Positions 27,181 to 35,443 of a stretch of DNA of 64,000 nt are shown piece after piece. Source of the stretch: Salegentibacter sp. R32. Its GTDB lineage: Bacteria; Bacteroidota; Bacteroidia; Flavobacteriales; Flavobacteriaceae. The notes under the pieces were generated by a model that searched no databases, was not told the DNA's origin, and was given only the letters and a program-made list of their open reading frames with translations. The position numbers and the translations under genes are program-made. How positions within the stretch are numbered: the first letter of the stretch is position 1; each line of letters starts with the position of its first letter. The stretch lies in NCBI RefSeq assembly GCF_008692195.1, contig NZ_RXOM01000010.1:44361-108360 (forward strand). Reading direction: 5' to 3'.

Positions 27181-27197
27181 AACTAACCAACCAAAAA
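27181..27197 (-). repeat. 17-base direct repeat, copy 2
   Basis: Identical to 25961-25977 and followed, in the minus direction, by a terminator-like hairpin, as is the first copy. Confidence 0.75.
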
Positions 27198-27206
27198 ATT
27201 AATTAT

Positions 27207-27258
27207 GATGTAAACGAATTACATCGATAATTACTGGTTATAGTAATTCAATTACTAT
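27207..27258. repeat. Two palindromes between uvrA and the Arg-rich gene
   Basis: GATGTAA-ACGAA-TTACATC (27207-27225) and ATAGTAATT-C-AATTACTAT (27240-27258) are perfect inverted repeats. They lie directly behind the uvrA stop codon. They could structure the uvrA 3' end or encode part of a small RNA. Confidence 0.6.
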
Positions 27259-27264
27259 GCCAAT

Positions 27265-30051
27265 TTATAATTTCTCTTTAAGATATTTAGCTGTGAACGA
27301 TTTCTTGTCTTTAGCTACTTCTTCCGGTGTTCCAGTAGCAATTAAATAACCGCCTTTTTCACCTCCTTCAAGCCCTAAATCAATCACATAATCTGCACAT
27401 TTTACCAAATCCATATTGTGTTCAATCACGATGACGGAATGGCCTTTTTCAATTAAAGCATAAAAAGATTTCAGGAGCTTTTTAATATCGTGAAAATGAA
27501 GACCGGTCGTAGGTTCATCAAAAATAAATATGGCTTTATCCTTGGTAGTTCCTTTTCCTAAGAAGGAAGCTAACTTAATACGTTGCGCTTCACCACCCGA
27601 AAGGGTAGAAGAGCTTTGTCCCAAAGTAACATACCCCAAACCAACATCTTGTAAGGGTTGTAATTTCTTTTTAATTTTAGATTCATTATGTTTTTTGAAG
27701 AAAGCAATCGCATCATCAATGGTCATATTCAACACATCATCGATGGTTTTTTCTTCAAATTTTACTTCTAAGACTTCTTTTTTAAAGCGTTTACCGTGGC
27801 AGGTTTCACATTCTAAATGAACATCGGCCATAAATTGCATTTCAATGGTTACTTCACCTTCACCTTTACAGGTTTCACATCTTCCGCCATCAACATTAAA
27901 ACTGAAATGCTTCGCTTTAAAACCTCTAACTTTCGCTAAATTTTGACTTGCAAACAGGTTTCGAATATCATCGTAAGCTTTAATATAAGTAACCGGATTA
28001 GATCGAGAAGAACGACCAATTGGGTTTTGATCGACAAACTCAACGTGTTTGGTATTGCTGAATTTTCCCTCGATTTTAGTTAGCTGACCAACTTTTTCTC
28101 CGTAACCCCCGGTTTCTTTCAGAATAGAAGGATAAAGCAGGCGTTTTACCAACGTACTTTTACCACTACCTGAAACTCCGGTCACTGTCGTAAAAATCCC
28201 TAACGGAAATCGAACATCTATATTTTTAAGGTTATTTTCTCTAGCGCCAATAATATCGATGTAATATTTAAAATCCCGACGTTTTTTAGGGACTTCAATT
28301 TCCATAGAATGATTTAAATATTGAGCGGTAAGCGATTTTGATTTTAAGATCTCATCGTAATTTCCGGTAGCGACCACTTCACCACCAAAAGTACCTGCTT
28401 CCGGACCAATATCTATAATTTCATCGGCGGCTTTCATAATATCTTCATCGTGCTCAACAACGATCACCGTGTTACCTAAATCTCGCAGATCTTTTAAAAC
28501 TCCAATAAGTTTCTCGGTATCTTTAGGATGCAAACCAATAGAAGGTTCATCTAAAATATACATCGAACCGACTAAACTACTCCCTAACGAAGTTGCTAAA
28601 TTAATACGTTGCGACTCTCCACCAGAAAGTGTATTTGATTTTCGGTTAAGCGTTAAATAATCTAACCCAACATTAGAAAGAAATGCTAAACGGTTGTTGA
28701 TTTCTTTCAATAAACGTTTTGCAATATGCTCATCGTGTTCACTTAATTCTAATTTCTTGAAGAATTCAGCAACTTTATCTAAAGGCTTTTCAACTAGATC
28801 GGTAATTGGCGAACCACCAACTTTTACATAGTTGGCTTCTTCACGAAGGCGTTTTCCTTTACAAACCGGGCATTTGGTTTTTCCGCGGTAACGTGAAAGC
28901 ATTACCCGATTCTGAATTTTGTATGCTTTGGCTTCTAATTCTTCAAAAAATTCAGTTAAACCGGTAAAATAGCGATTACCATCCCAAAGCAATTGTTTTT
29001 GTGCTTCCGTAAGATCGTAATAAGGTTTATGGATTGGAAAGTTGAATTTATGTGAATTATTGACCAACTGATTTTTATACCAACTCATACTCTCGCCACG
29101 CCAAGGAAAAATTGCTTCCTCGTAAATAGAAAGTGAAGTGTTAGGCACGATTAAATCTTCATCTAAACCAATTACATCGCCATAACCTTCACATTTTGGA
29201 CAAGCGCCGTAAGGATTATTAAAACTGAATAAATGAACATTGGGTTCGTTAAAAGTGATTCCGTCTAATTCAAATTTATTACTGAAATGTCTGGTTTTAT
29301 TATCGGCCAATTTTTCAATAAAAAGTTCTCCTTTACCTTCATAAAACGCTGCTTGAATAGAATCTGCCAACCGGTTATAAAAATCTTCATCATCTTTTTT
29401 TATGATACGGTCAACGACGATAAAAGCTTCTTCAGACTTTATATTTTTTAAGTTCGCTTCATCAATTCGGCTTACTTCATCTTTAATTTTAATTCGGCTA
29501 TAACCTTGCTGATTTAAAACTTTAACTTTTTCTTCTAAGCTTCGACCTTTTTCAACCAGAATAGGAGCGAGGAGTAGTAATTTTTCACGCTCCGGGAAAT
29601 CTTTTATGTAATTCACCACATCGGTGACTGTATCTTTTTTTACTTCATCACCAGAAACGGGAGAAAATGTTTTCCCGATACGAGCGTAAAGCAATTTTAA
29701 ATAGTCATAAATTTCTGTTGAAGTTCCTACGGTAGAACGTGGATTGGTAGAATTTACTTTTTGTTCAATCGCAATCGCGGGAGCAATTCCTTTAATATAA
29801 TCTACTTTGGGTTTATCTAACCGACCTAAAAACTGACGGGCATACGATGATAAACTTTCTACATAACGTCGCTGTCCTTCGGCATACAAAGTATCAAAAG
29901 CCAAACTCGATTTACCAGAACCGGAGAGACCGGTAATCACCACGAGTTTATTACGCGGAATTATGGCATTTATATTTTTTAAATTATGGAGCTTAGCGCC
30001 CTTAATAATGATATTTTCCTTAGGGTTTACTTGAGCAATATCTTGAGTCAT
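27265..30051 (-). CDS. uvrA: Excinuclease ABC subunit A
   Basis: The protein has 928 residues from the ATG at 30051. Two ABC ATPase modules are present: Walker [10 protein letters not shown] and GVSGSGKST, and signatures [10 protein letters not shown] and [10 protein letters not shown]. Zinc-binding motifs [16 protein letters not shown] and CETCKGEG...CETCHGKR are also seen. UvrA recognises bulky DNA lesions with UvrB in nucleotide excision repair. An upstream in-frame TTG at 30075 lies inside the -7 box TATCTTTG (30073-30080, minus), so it is probably not transcribed as a start; the ATG is preferred. Length and motifs are those of a full UvrA. No uvrB or uvrC is nearby. Confidence 0.95.
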   Translation of the reverse strand: MTQDIAQVNPKENIIIKGAKLHNLKNINAIIPRNKLVVITGLSGSGKSSLAFDTLYAEGQRRYVESLSSYARQFLGRLDKPKVDYIKGIAPAIAIEQKVNSTNPRSTVGTSTEIYDYLKLLYARIGKTFSPVSGDEVKKDTVTDVVNYIKDFPEREKLLLLAPILVEKGRSLEEKVKVLNQQGYSRIKIKDEVSRIDEANLKNIKSEEAFIVVDRIIKKDDEDFYNRLADSIQAAFYEGKGELFIEKLADNKTRHFSNKFELDGITFNEPNVHLFSFNNPYGACPKCEGYGDVIGLDEDLIVPNTSLSIYEEAIFPWRGESMSWYKNQLVNNSHKFNFPIHKPYYDLTEAQKQLLWDGNRYFTGLTEFFEELEAKAYKIQNRVMLSRYRGKTKCPVCKGKRLREEANYVKVGGSPITDLVEKPLDKVAEFFKKLELSEHDEHIAKRLLKEINNRLAFLSNVGLDYLTLNRKSNTLSGGESQRINLATSLGSSLVGSMYILDEPSIGLHPKDTEKLIGVLKDLRDLGNTVIVVEHDEDIMKAADEIIDIGPEAGTFGGEVVATGNYDEILKSKSLTAQYLNHSMEIEVPKKRRDFKYYIDIIGARENNLKNIDVRFPLGIFTTVTGVSGSGKSTLVKRLLYPSILKETGGYGEKVGQLTKIEGKFSNTKHVEFVDQNPIGRSSRSNPVTYIKAYDDIRNLFASQNLAKVRGFKAKHFSFNVDGGRCETCKGEGEVTIEMQFMADVHLECETCHGKRFKKEVLEVKFEEKTIDDVLNMTIDDAIAFFKKHNESKIKKKLQPLQDVGLGYVTLGQSSSTLSGGEAQRIKLASFLGKGTTKDKAIFIFDEPTTGLHFHDIKKLLKSFYALIEKGHSVIVIEHNMDLVKCADYVIDLGLEGGEKGGYLIATGTPEEVAKDKKSFTAKYLKEKL

Positions 30052-30072
30052 AGCTGTTTTTACAATAGTTTG

Positions 30073-30080
30073 CAAAGATA
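30073..30080 (-). promoter_or_regulatory. Promoter -7 box of uvrA
   Basis: Minus-strand TATCTTTG, 21 bases upstream of the ATG at 30051, is an exact TAnnTTTG match. It overlaps an alternative TTG start and so helps decide the start codon. Confidence 0.55.
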
Positions 30081-30144
30081 CTTAATCTAGACGGTCTTGT
30101 AAAGTGAGAATATGATTCTATAAATGTTAAAATTTTTAACTTAT

Positions 30145-30176
30145 TTGTGTTTGTTAAAAATATGTTGTTATATTTA
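30145..30176 (+). promoter_or_regulatory. Probable promoter of the ECF sigma factor gene
   Basis: TTG at 30145-30147, 21 bases, then TATATTTA at 30169-30176 (7 of 8 bases of TAnnTTTG with its fixed G changed). It implies a leader of over 100 bases. Confidence 0.4.
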
Positions 30177-30258
30177 GCACTTTCAAACCCCAAAAGTCTA
30201 AAAGCCTATATAGCAGAGTTACTTCAAGTTAAAATTTATTAATCCAAAGTTTAATTGA

Positions 30259-30285
30259 CTTAAGATTTTTCTTAAGAATTGAGGT
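30259..30285 (+). promoter_or_regulatory. Leader of the sigma factor gene: paired CTTAAG sites and a Shine-Dalgarno-like GAGGT
   Basis: CTTAAG occurs twice with a 6-base spacer (30259-30276) and can fold as a hairpin. GAGGT at 30281-30285 sits 7 bases before the ATG. Shine-Dalgarno sequences are rare among the other genes here, so it may mark special translational control. Confidence 0.45.
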
Positions 30286-30292
30286 AACCACT

Positions 30293-30883
30293 ATGAAAAA
30301 AATCCAAACGACTACAGACGCAACCCTTGTTAGGCAATATTTAGACGGAAGTGAAGAAGCACTTTCTAAGTTAATTAATAGACACCAACAACGTATTTAT
30401 AACTTTATTTTCTCGAAAGTTTTTGATCGTGATATTACGGAAGATATCTTTCAAGATACTTTTATTAAAGTGATTAGAACTTTAAAAAGAGGAAAATATA
30501 ACGAAGAGGGGAAATTTTTGCCTTGGGTAATGCGTATTGCTCATAATTTGGTGATCGATCATTTTAGAAAAAATAATCGTATGCCAAAATTTGATAACAG
30601 TGGTGATTTTAATATTTTTTCGGTATTACAGGATGAAGACTTAAATGCTGAAAAATTAATGGTGAAAGATCAGATTGAGAGCGATGTTCGTGAACTTATT
30701 AAAGAATTACCAGAAGATCAAAAAGAAGTTTTGGTGATGCGTATTTATAAAGATATGAGCTTTAAAGAAATTGCGGAACGTACTGATGTTAGTATAAATA
30801 CAGCTTTGGGAAGAATGCGTTATGCGCTAATTAACTTGCGTAAAGTTATTGATAAACACAATATTGTGCTTACAAAATATTAA
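30293..30883 (+). CDS. ECF-type RNA polymerase sigma factor
   Basis: The 196-residue protein has a sigma region 2 (residues about 25-95, with FSKVFDRDITEDIFQDTFIKV) and a region 4 helix-turn-helix (about 135-190, with LPEDQKEVLVMRIYKDMSFKEIAERTDVSINTA shortened here to its ends LPEDQKEV and DVSINTA). It lacks regions 1 and 3, as expected for extracytoplasmic-function sigma factors. No anti-sigma gene is adjacent. Instead a 49-residue gene follows at 62 bases. The long leader and the GAGGT ribosome-binding site are unusual for this genome. The regulon cannot be inferred from the window. Confidence 0.88.
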   Translation: MKKIQTTTDATLVRQYLDGSEEALSKLINRHQQRIYNFIFSKVFDRDITEDIFQDTFIKVIRTLKRGKYNEEGKFLPWVMRIAHNLVIDHFRKNNRMPKFDNSGDFNIFSVLQDEDLNAEKLMVKDQIESDVRELIKELPEDQKEVLVMRIYKDMSFKEIAERTDVSINTALGRMRYALINLRKVIDKHNIVLTKY

Positions 30884-30945
30884 AAGATACAATAAGGCGT
30901 TTTTTTTGTCGTTATTACTATGAAACTAACAAAAAAACGTCGCTA

Positions 30946-31095
30946 ATGGCAAAACTTTACCTCAACGAATCACCAAATAAGAAGGTGGAAAAACTACGAC
31001 CAAAAAAAGAAACCATTAGTTTTCTTTTAAATTATTCGAAAGCACTCAATGTGCTAGATGGTAAGCATATGCAATATGAAAACTTACTTAATTAA
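30946..31095 (+). CDS. Small basic protein of 49 residues downstream of the sigma factor
   Basis: An ATG at 30946 opens a frame of 49 residues (MAKLYLNESPNKK at the start, ENLLN at the end) closed by TAA at 31093-31095. It is rich in Lys and Asn, with no signal peptide and one hydrophobic patch (TISFLLNYSKAL). A strong terminator follows 7 bases after its stop, which implies that the sigma-factor transcript includes it. The ATG overlaps the stop of an 8-codon upstream frame (30920-30946) in a TAATG junction. It could be a partner or inhibitor of the sigma factor. Codon structure and position support a real gene; function is unknown. Confidence 0.55.
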   Translation: MAKLYLNESPNKKVEKLRPKKETISFLLNYSKALNVLDGKHMQYENLLN

Positions 31096-31102
31096 AACAA
31101 CA

Positions 31103-31134
31103 AACCCGTAAAATTATTTACGGGTTCTTTTTTG
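31103..31134 (+). terminator. Terminator of the sigma factor unit, inside the 3' end of nth
   Basis: AACCCGTAAA and TTTACGGGTT form the stem and CTTTTTT follows. The right half overlaps the last codons of the convergent nth gene. Confidence 0.8.
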
Positions 31135-31794
31135 CTTTTTGGTGAGGTTTTCTTCATAAGCTTTTAGAACCGACTTCCTTCCAATGGTTTTAGTAATAAT
31201 GTCTTTTTCTAGATTCCAACCCCGAGCAGGAGAATATTCCCGACCATACCAAATGATTTGTAAATGAAGTTTATTCCATAATTCTTTAGGAAATAAACGT
31301 TTGGCATCTTTTTCGGTTTGCTGAACGTTTTTACCATTCGATAAATTCCAACGGTACATTAATCGATGAATATGCGTATCTACCGGAAAAGAAGGAACAT
31401 TAAATGCTTGCGCCATGACTACGCTTGCCGTTTTGTGGCCAACGGCAGGTAAACGTTCTAAAGCTTCCATATCTGCCGGAACTTCTCCGTTGTATTTTTC
31501 AATTAAAATTTCTGAAAGCCCGTGAACCCCTTTCGATTTCATGGGTGAAAGTCCAACGGGTTTAATAATTTCTCGAATTTCTTCTACGCTAAGTTTGACC
31601 ATTTGGTAAGGATTATCGGCTCTTTCAAAAAGTAGCGGCGTAATTTGATTCACCTTTACATCGGTACTCTGGGCTGAAAGTAAAACTGCAATTAATAAGG
31701 TATACGGATCTTTATGATCTAACGGAATTGGGATCTTCGGGTAAGTTTCTTCTAGCGTATCGATCACGAATTGCACTTTTTCAGCTTTGGTCAT
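31114..31794 (-). CDS. nth: Endonuclease III (DNA glycosylase/AP lyase) lacking the iron-sulfur cluster
   Basis: The 226-residue protein aligns well with endonuclease III. It has LLSAQSTDV near residue 38, the helix-hairpin-helix LPAVGHKTA with catalytic K121, and VDTH with catalytic D139. The enzyme removes oxidised pyrimidines and nicks abasic sites. Unlike the E. coli enzyme it has no C-terminal C-x6-C-x2-C-x5-C cluster, and in fact there is no cysteine anywhere in the protein. The equivalent region reads WYGREYSPARGWNLEKDI. Catalysis does not need the cluster, so activity is expected. The gene converges on the sigma factor unit and shares its terminator. Confidence 0.9.
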   Translation of the reverse strand: MTKAEKVQFVIDTLEETYPKIPIPLDHKDPYTLLIAVLLSAQSTDVKVNQITPLLFERADNPYQMVKLSVEEIREIIKPVGLSPMKSKGVHGLSEILIEKYNGEVPADMEALERLPAVGHKTASVVMAQAFNVPSFPVDTHIHRLMYRWNLSNGKNVQQTEKDAKRLFPKELWNKLHLQIIWYGREYSPARGWNLEKDIITKTIGRKSVLKAYEENLTKKQKRTRK

Positions 31795-31945
31795 TTTTAG
31801 GTTGAATTAAAAAATTGGATCTCAAAAATATGAATTTTGAATTTATTCGATAAGCGTCGACTTGATTGGATGACATATTTCTTCAATTTTTAATACAATC
31901 GTAATGCTGAATTTATTTCAGTATCTCATTGTTATATTTTAGAAA

Positions 31946-31982
31946 TAAAAAACGTCAACTTGAGCAGAATTCAAGTTGACGT
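31946..31982 (-). terminator. Terminator of mvaS
   Basis: ACGTCAACTTGA (31952-31963) pairs perfectly with TCAAGTTGACGT (31971-31982) and, on the minus strand, a T run follows. It lies about 40 bases beyond the mvaS stop codon. Confidence 0.85.
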
Positions 31983-32023
31983 GTCTTTTATCTTTTATAT
32001 TCGTTTTGAATTTAAACCTAAAA

Positions 32024-33382
32024 CTATTCCACCCACTTATAATAACGAGCACCAATTAAATTAGTTTTTTCAGTTTCTATACTTTCTAAAATCCATTCTT
32101 TTTGAGGAGAAAGCACACTTGCAGTTTTTTCTTTTTTATGCAGCTGATGATAGGTTTCAATATCGATAGATTCAGATTTTTCTAGCGTTTCAAAAAGTGC
32201 CTGTTTTTCGATGACTTTTTCCCAACCTTCAACCAATTTTCCTTCAAAAACTTTCGATTTGGCTCCGCTTCCGTAAGCAATAAAACCAAGCGTTTTTCCG
32301 GTTAAATCTTCACCTTTTTCGTAGTAATCGCAAAGTGTAGAAAGCATTCCCATAAACATCGAAGCAGTGTACATATTTCCGATAAGTGAAGAAGCACGTT
32401 CTGCGGGAGCAAATTTTTCAGCAACAAAAGCACGGTATTCTTCAGATTTACTTAAAGCTTTAAGTTTTGAGAAATACTCCGGATCTTCTTTTTGATAAGT
32501 TTTTGCTAATTCAGGATGATCTGCCGCATAAATTTCAGCAAACATACGACGTGCCTGAAAAGAGTAGGGAAGATGCATAATAATTGCCTTCCAAGAATCG
32601 TATAAAATTCCTTCTTCAGCTTTTAATTCTTTAAACTGAAAGTAAGCATCGGTCGTACGTTCAATATAACAATCGTTAGAATATTGACCGTCAAAGACCG
32701 GTTGCTCTTTAAAGATCTCGATTTCACTCTCTAAAACACCTTGCCAAGCATCATTATTGGTAATCCCAATATTTTCTTTTTTTACCGTACGATGTGGTTT
32801 AAAGAAATCGAAAACACCTTTTGTACTCACTGAAAAATTATTTTCAACCTCCATTAAACGCGGATCTTTACTTACTAATAAAGCTACAGCGCCGGCTCCT
32901 TGCGTATATTCTCCGGTAGATTCTAAGTCGTATTTTGCAATATCGGTACAAATCACGATCGCTTTTTTATCGGGATTAGCGCGAACAAAATCTAAACAGT
33001 TATGGAACGCGTCGACACCACCAATACAAGCAAAGGTAAAATCTACGGCATCGCAATGGGTGAATTTGTGTTCTCCAAAATAATCATCCATTATCCCGAC
33101 CAAATACGAGCCGATGGGTTTAGAAGCATCGATTCCACTTTCTGAGCCTACATAAATACGATGAATGTCTGAAGGCTGAAGTTGTTCTTGCTCGATAAGC
33201 TTAGTTAGCGCATTGGCAGCAAAAACAATCGCGTCTTGATGCACATCCGACAACGCCATATTAATGAGTCCGAGGCCTTTTTCTAATTTTTCCGGCTCAA
33301 TATTTCTAGCAATCGCTAAATCTTTTATAGGTAATTGAATTTTTGGGATATCGTAACTTAGGCTATCTATTCCTACTTTCAT
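32024..33382 (-). CDS. mvaS: Hydroxymethylglutaryl-CoA synthase
   Basis: The 452-residue protein has the catalytic triad of HMG-CoA synthase: E81 in VGSESGIDASKP, C119 in FACIGGVDAF and H270 in MHLPYSFQAR. It joins acetyl-CoA and acetoacetyl-CoA in the first committed part of the mevalonate pathway, which Flavobacteriia use for isoprenoids such as menaquinone tails and carotenoids. The protein is about 60 residues longer than many bacterial forms, with the extra length at the C-terminus. No other mevalonate gene lies nearby. It diverges from bcp across 312 bases. Confidence 0.9.
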   Translation of the reverse strand: MKVGIDSLSYDIPKIQLPIKDLAIARNIEPEKLEKGLGLINMALSDVHQDAIVFAANALTKLIEQEQLQPSDIHRIYVGSESGIDASKPIGSYLVGIMDDYFGEHKFTHCDAVDFTFACIGGVDAFHNCLDFVRANPDKKAIVICTDIAKYDLESTGEYTQGAGAVALLVSKDPRLMEVENNFSVSTKGVFDFFKPHRTVKKENIGITNNDAWQGVLESEIEIFKEQPVFDGQYSNDCYIERTTDAYFQFKELKAEEGILYDSWKAIIMHLPYSFQARRMFAEIYAADHPELAKTYQKEDPEYFSKLKALSKSEEYRAFVAEKFAPAERASSLIGNMYTASMFMGMLSTLCDYYEKGEDLTGKTLGFIAYGSGAKSKVFEGKLVEGWEKVIEKQALFETLEKSESIDIETYHQLHKKEKTASVLSPQKEWILESIETEKTNLIGARYYKWVE

Positions 33383-33694
33383 TTGTTGAAGTTTATAAAC
33401 TGAAAAACTTGAAATCCTTTTAAGAAATCAAGCTTTTTACAAACGGTTATTGGCATACGAATTTATTATGCTGAAGTATTTTAAACAAGTAAAATGAAGC
33501 CTAATTCCCTATATTTATTGACCTCATAAAGAAACTATTCTTTTTCTGAATTATATTGAATTTAGTAGTTTGATTTAAGTATTGTTTTGAATTTTTAATA
33601 GTAAAACAAGCTCTAAATCTTTCTAAAATTCTTGTAAATACTCGCCAATGTTTATATTTTACCGCAATTTAACATAGAAAAACAGATTTAAGCT
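33383..33694. other. Intergenic region between divergent mvaS and bcp
   Basis: These 312 bases hold no open frame worth calling. The right part contains a near-consensus promoter for bcp. No matching TAnnTTTG box was found for mvaS, and no obvious operator palindrome is visible. Confidence 0.5.
33632..33660 (+). promoter_or_regulatory. Probable promoter of bcp
   Basis: TTG at 33632-33634, 18 bases, then TATATTTT at 33653-33660 (7 of 8 matches), 34 bases before the ATG. Confidence 0.4.
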
Positions 33695-34150
33695 ATGACA
33701 ACATTAAAAGCAGGAGATGCAGCTCCAGAATTTTCAGCCAAAGATCAAGACGGAAATGTACACGAATTAAAAGATTATAAAGGAAAGAAATTAGTGGTTT
33801 TCTTTTATCCGAAAGCAAGTACGCCAGGTTGTACGGCAGAAGCTTGTAATTTACGTGATAACTGGGAAGTCTTTCAAGAGAAGGGTTACGAAATTTTGGG
33901 AGTAAGCGCAGATTCTGCCAGAAGGCAAACCAATTTTAAAAATAAACATGAATTGCCTTTCCCTCTTTTAGCAGATGAAGAGAAAGAAGTGATCAACGCA
34001 TTTGGCGTTTGGGGACCTAAAAAGTTTATGGGGAAAGAATACGACGGCATTCACCGAACTACTTTTATTATCGACGAAGAAGGAAAAATAGCGGAAGTGA
34101 TCGGTAAAGTGAAAACTAAAGCCCACGCTGAACAAATTTTAGGCGAGTAG
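33695..34150 (+). CDS. bcp: Thioredoxin-dependent thiol peroxidase (Bcp-type peroxiredoxin)
   Basis: The 151-residue peroxiredoxin has the peroxidatic cysteine C46 in STPGCTAEACNLRD and a resolving cysteine C51 five residues later, the arrangement of E. coli Bcp. It reduces hydrogen and organic peroxides in the cytoplasm with thioredoxin as reductant. Length is typical for the family (about 150-156). It stands alone, with two palindromic repeats between it and the convergent aroB gene. No OxyR-like site was recognised. Confidence 0.93.
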   Translation: MTTLKAGDAAPEFSAKDQDGNVHELKDYKGKKLVVFFYPKASTPGCTAEACNLRDNWEVFQEKGYEILGVSADSARRQTNFKNKHELPFPLLADEEKEVINAFGVWGPKKFMGKEYDGIHRTTFIIDEEGKIAEVIGKVKTKAHAEQILGE

Positions 34151-34174
34151 TTTATTATAATTTAATTTGTTAAT

Positions 34175-34205
34175 CGTCATCCTGAACTTGTTTCAGGATC
34201 TCATC
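34175..34205. repeat. REP-like palindrome, copy 2
   Basis: ATCCTGAA and TTCAGGAT pair around CTTGT, with the same CGTC start and CTCATC end as copy 1 at 25848. Confidence 0.7.
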
Positions 34206-34226
34206 TTATTATTTTATAATAAAAAG

Positions 34227-34257
34227 GATGTCATTCCGAATCAAGTCCGGAATGACG
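34227..34257. repeat. REP-like palindrome, copy 3 (inverted partner)
   Basis: GTCATTCCG and CGGAATGAC pair around AATCAAGTC. It faces copy 2 with opposite polarity, forming a REP doublet 21 bases apart in the bcp-aroB gap. Confidence 0.7.
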
Positions 34258-34283
34258 TTTTAAAGAGCTTTATTAAACTAATA

Positions 34284-35351
34284 TTATTCTGCGTAGTAAG
34301 CGAAAGCTTGATAAATAACATCATTCGGGACAGTGCAATCTATTTTGCATTGTCCTATTTTTTCTAAAAGCACAAAATTGATGTTCCCGTGACTGTTTTT
34401 CTTGTCGTACTTTAAAAGTTCGATAATTTGTTCGATATCTTTTTCAGTAAAACTTACTTTTTCAAAAGTTTGTAGCAACACCGTTTTAATTTCTGCAACC
34501 TCTTCGTGTGATAGATTGGTAATTCGGTTAGAAATATAAGCGGCGAGAATCATTCCTATCGCAATGGCTTCCCCGTGTAAAAGTGTTTTCTTTTCAGTAT
34601 TTGTTAGAAAATACGATTCGATGGCGTGACCTAAGGTATGTCCGAAATTTAAGGTTTTACGAATGCCGTCTTCATTTAGATCTTCAGTAACCACATTATT
34701 TTTAATGATGACGCTTTCATAAATAAGTTGCTCTAAATCGGCTAAAGAAAGCTGAGAGAGATCGCTCATTCTCTTCCAATAAGCTTGGTCTTGAATTAAA
34801 CCGTGTTTCAGCATTTCAGCTAAACCGCTTTTCATTTGATTCTGCGGAAGCGTTGCCAAATAGCCTACATCAATTAAGACCATTTCAGCATTGCTAATTA
34901 CACCAATCTGATTTTTTAAATTTCCTAAATCTACGCCGGTTTTTCCGCCAACGGAAGCATCAACCATTGCTAAAAGTGTAGTGGGAATATTAATATAAGC
35001 AATGCCACGTTTAAAAGTACTGGCTACAAAACCTCCTAAATCGGTCACAACACCGCCACCAAGATTCAGCATTAACGATTTTCTGTCGGCATCCAACTCA
35101 GATAATGTTTGCCAAACTCCGTTACAAGTTTCAATGGTTTTGTGTTCTTCGCCGGCTTCAATCTCAATAATTTCAATAGTGATATCGGTTTCTAATTGCT
35201 GAAGAAAAAACGAAGCGCAATGGCTTTGGGTATGTTCATCAACCAATAAAAATAACTTAGAAGGTTGAGTATCTTTTATATAAGAATTTAATTGAGTATA
35301 GACTTCCTGACCGAAAACTATAATATTATTAACAGATTGAATTGATTTCAT
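34284..35351 (-). CDS. aroB: 3-dehydroquinate synthase
   Basis: From the ATG at 35351 the protein has 355 residues. Family hallmarks are EAGEEHKTIETCNGVW, LNLGGGVVTDLGGFVASTFKRGI, PTTLLAMVDASVGGKTGVD, KSGLAEMLKHGL, LNFGHTLGHAIE and HGEAIAIGM, which together form the NAD and zinc sites. The enzyme makes 3-dehydroquinate in the shikimate pathway. The frame is open for 34 more codons upstream, but those encode nothing like the family and run into the promoter of the divergent gene, so the internal ATG is preferred. The gap to proline dehydrogenase is 92 bases. Confidence 0.95.
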   Translation of the reverse strand: MKSIQSVNNIIVFGQEVYTQLNSYIKDTQPSKLFLLVDEHTQSHCASFFLQQLETDITIEIIEIEAGEEHKTIETCNGVWQTLSELDADRKSLMLNLGGGVVTDLGGFVASTFKRGIAYINIPTTLLAMVDASVGGKTGVDLGNLKNQIGVISNAEMVLIDVGYLATLPQNQMKSGLAEMLKHGLIQDQAYWKRMSDLSQLSLADLEQLIYESVIIKNNVVTEDLNEDGIRKTLNFGHTLGHAIESYFLTNTEKKTLLHGEAIAIGMILAAYISNRITNLSHEEVAEIKTVLLQTFEKVSFTEKDIEQIIELLKYDKKNSHGNINFVLLEKIGQCKIDCTVPNDVIYQAFAYYAE

Positions 35352-35416
35352 TAAAATATTCGTTAAATGTAGTTCGAAATTACTTAGAAATTTCAAATTA
35401 TTGTTATTTCGAGCAT

Positions 35417-35424
35417 TATATTTG
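35417..35424 (+). promoter_or_regulatory. Promoter -7 box of the proline dehydrogenase gene
   Basis: TATATTTG matches TAnnTTTG 20 bases before the ATG at 35444. It shows that the in-frame ATG at 35342 is not used. Confidence 0.5.
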
Positions 35425-35443
35425 CGAAAAACTAAAAAATCTA

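Noticed and set aside
30052..30075. TTG start of uvrA at 30075
   Set aside because: It lies inside the -7 box and would not be transcribed; the ATG at 30051 fits the family start.
35342..35443. Upstream start for proline dehydrogenase
   Set aside because: A TAnnTTTG box at 35417-35424 places transcription start downstream of this ATG, and the added residues are not family-like.
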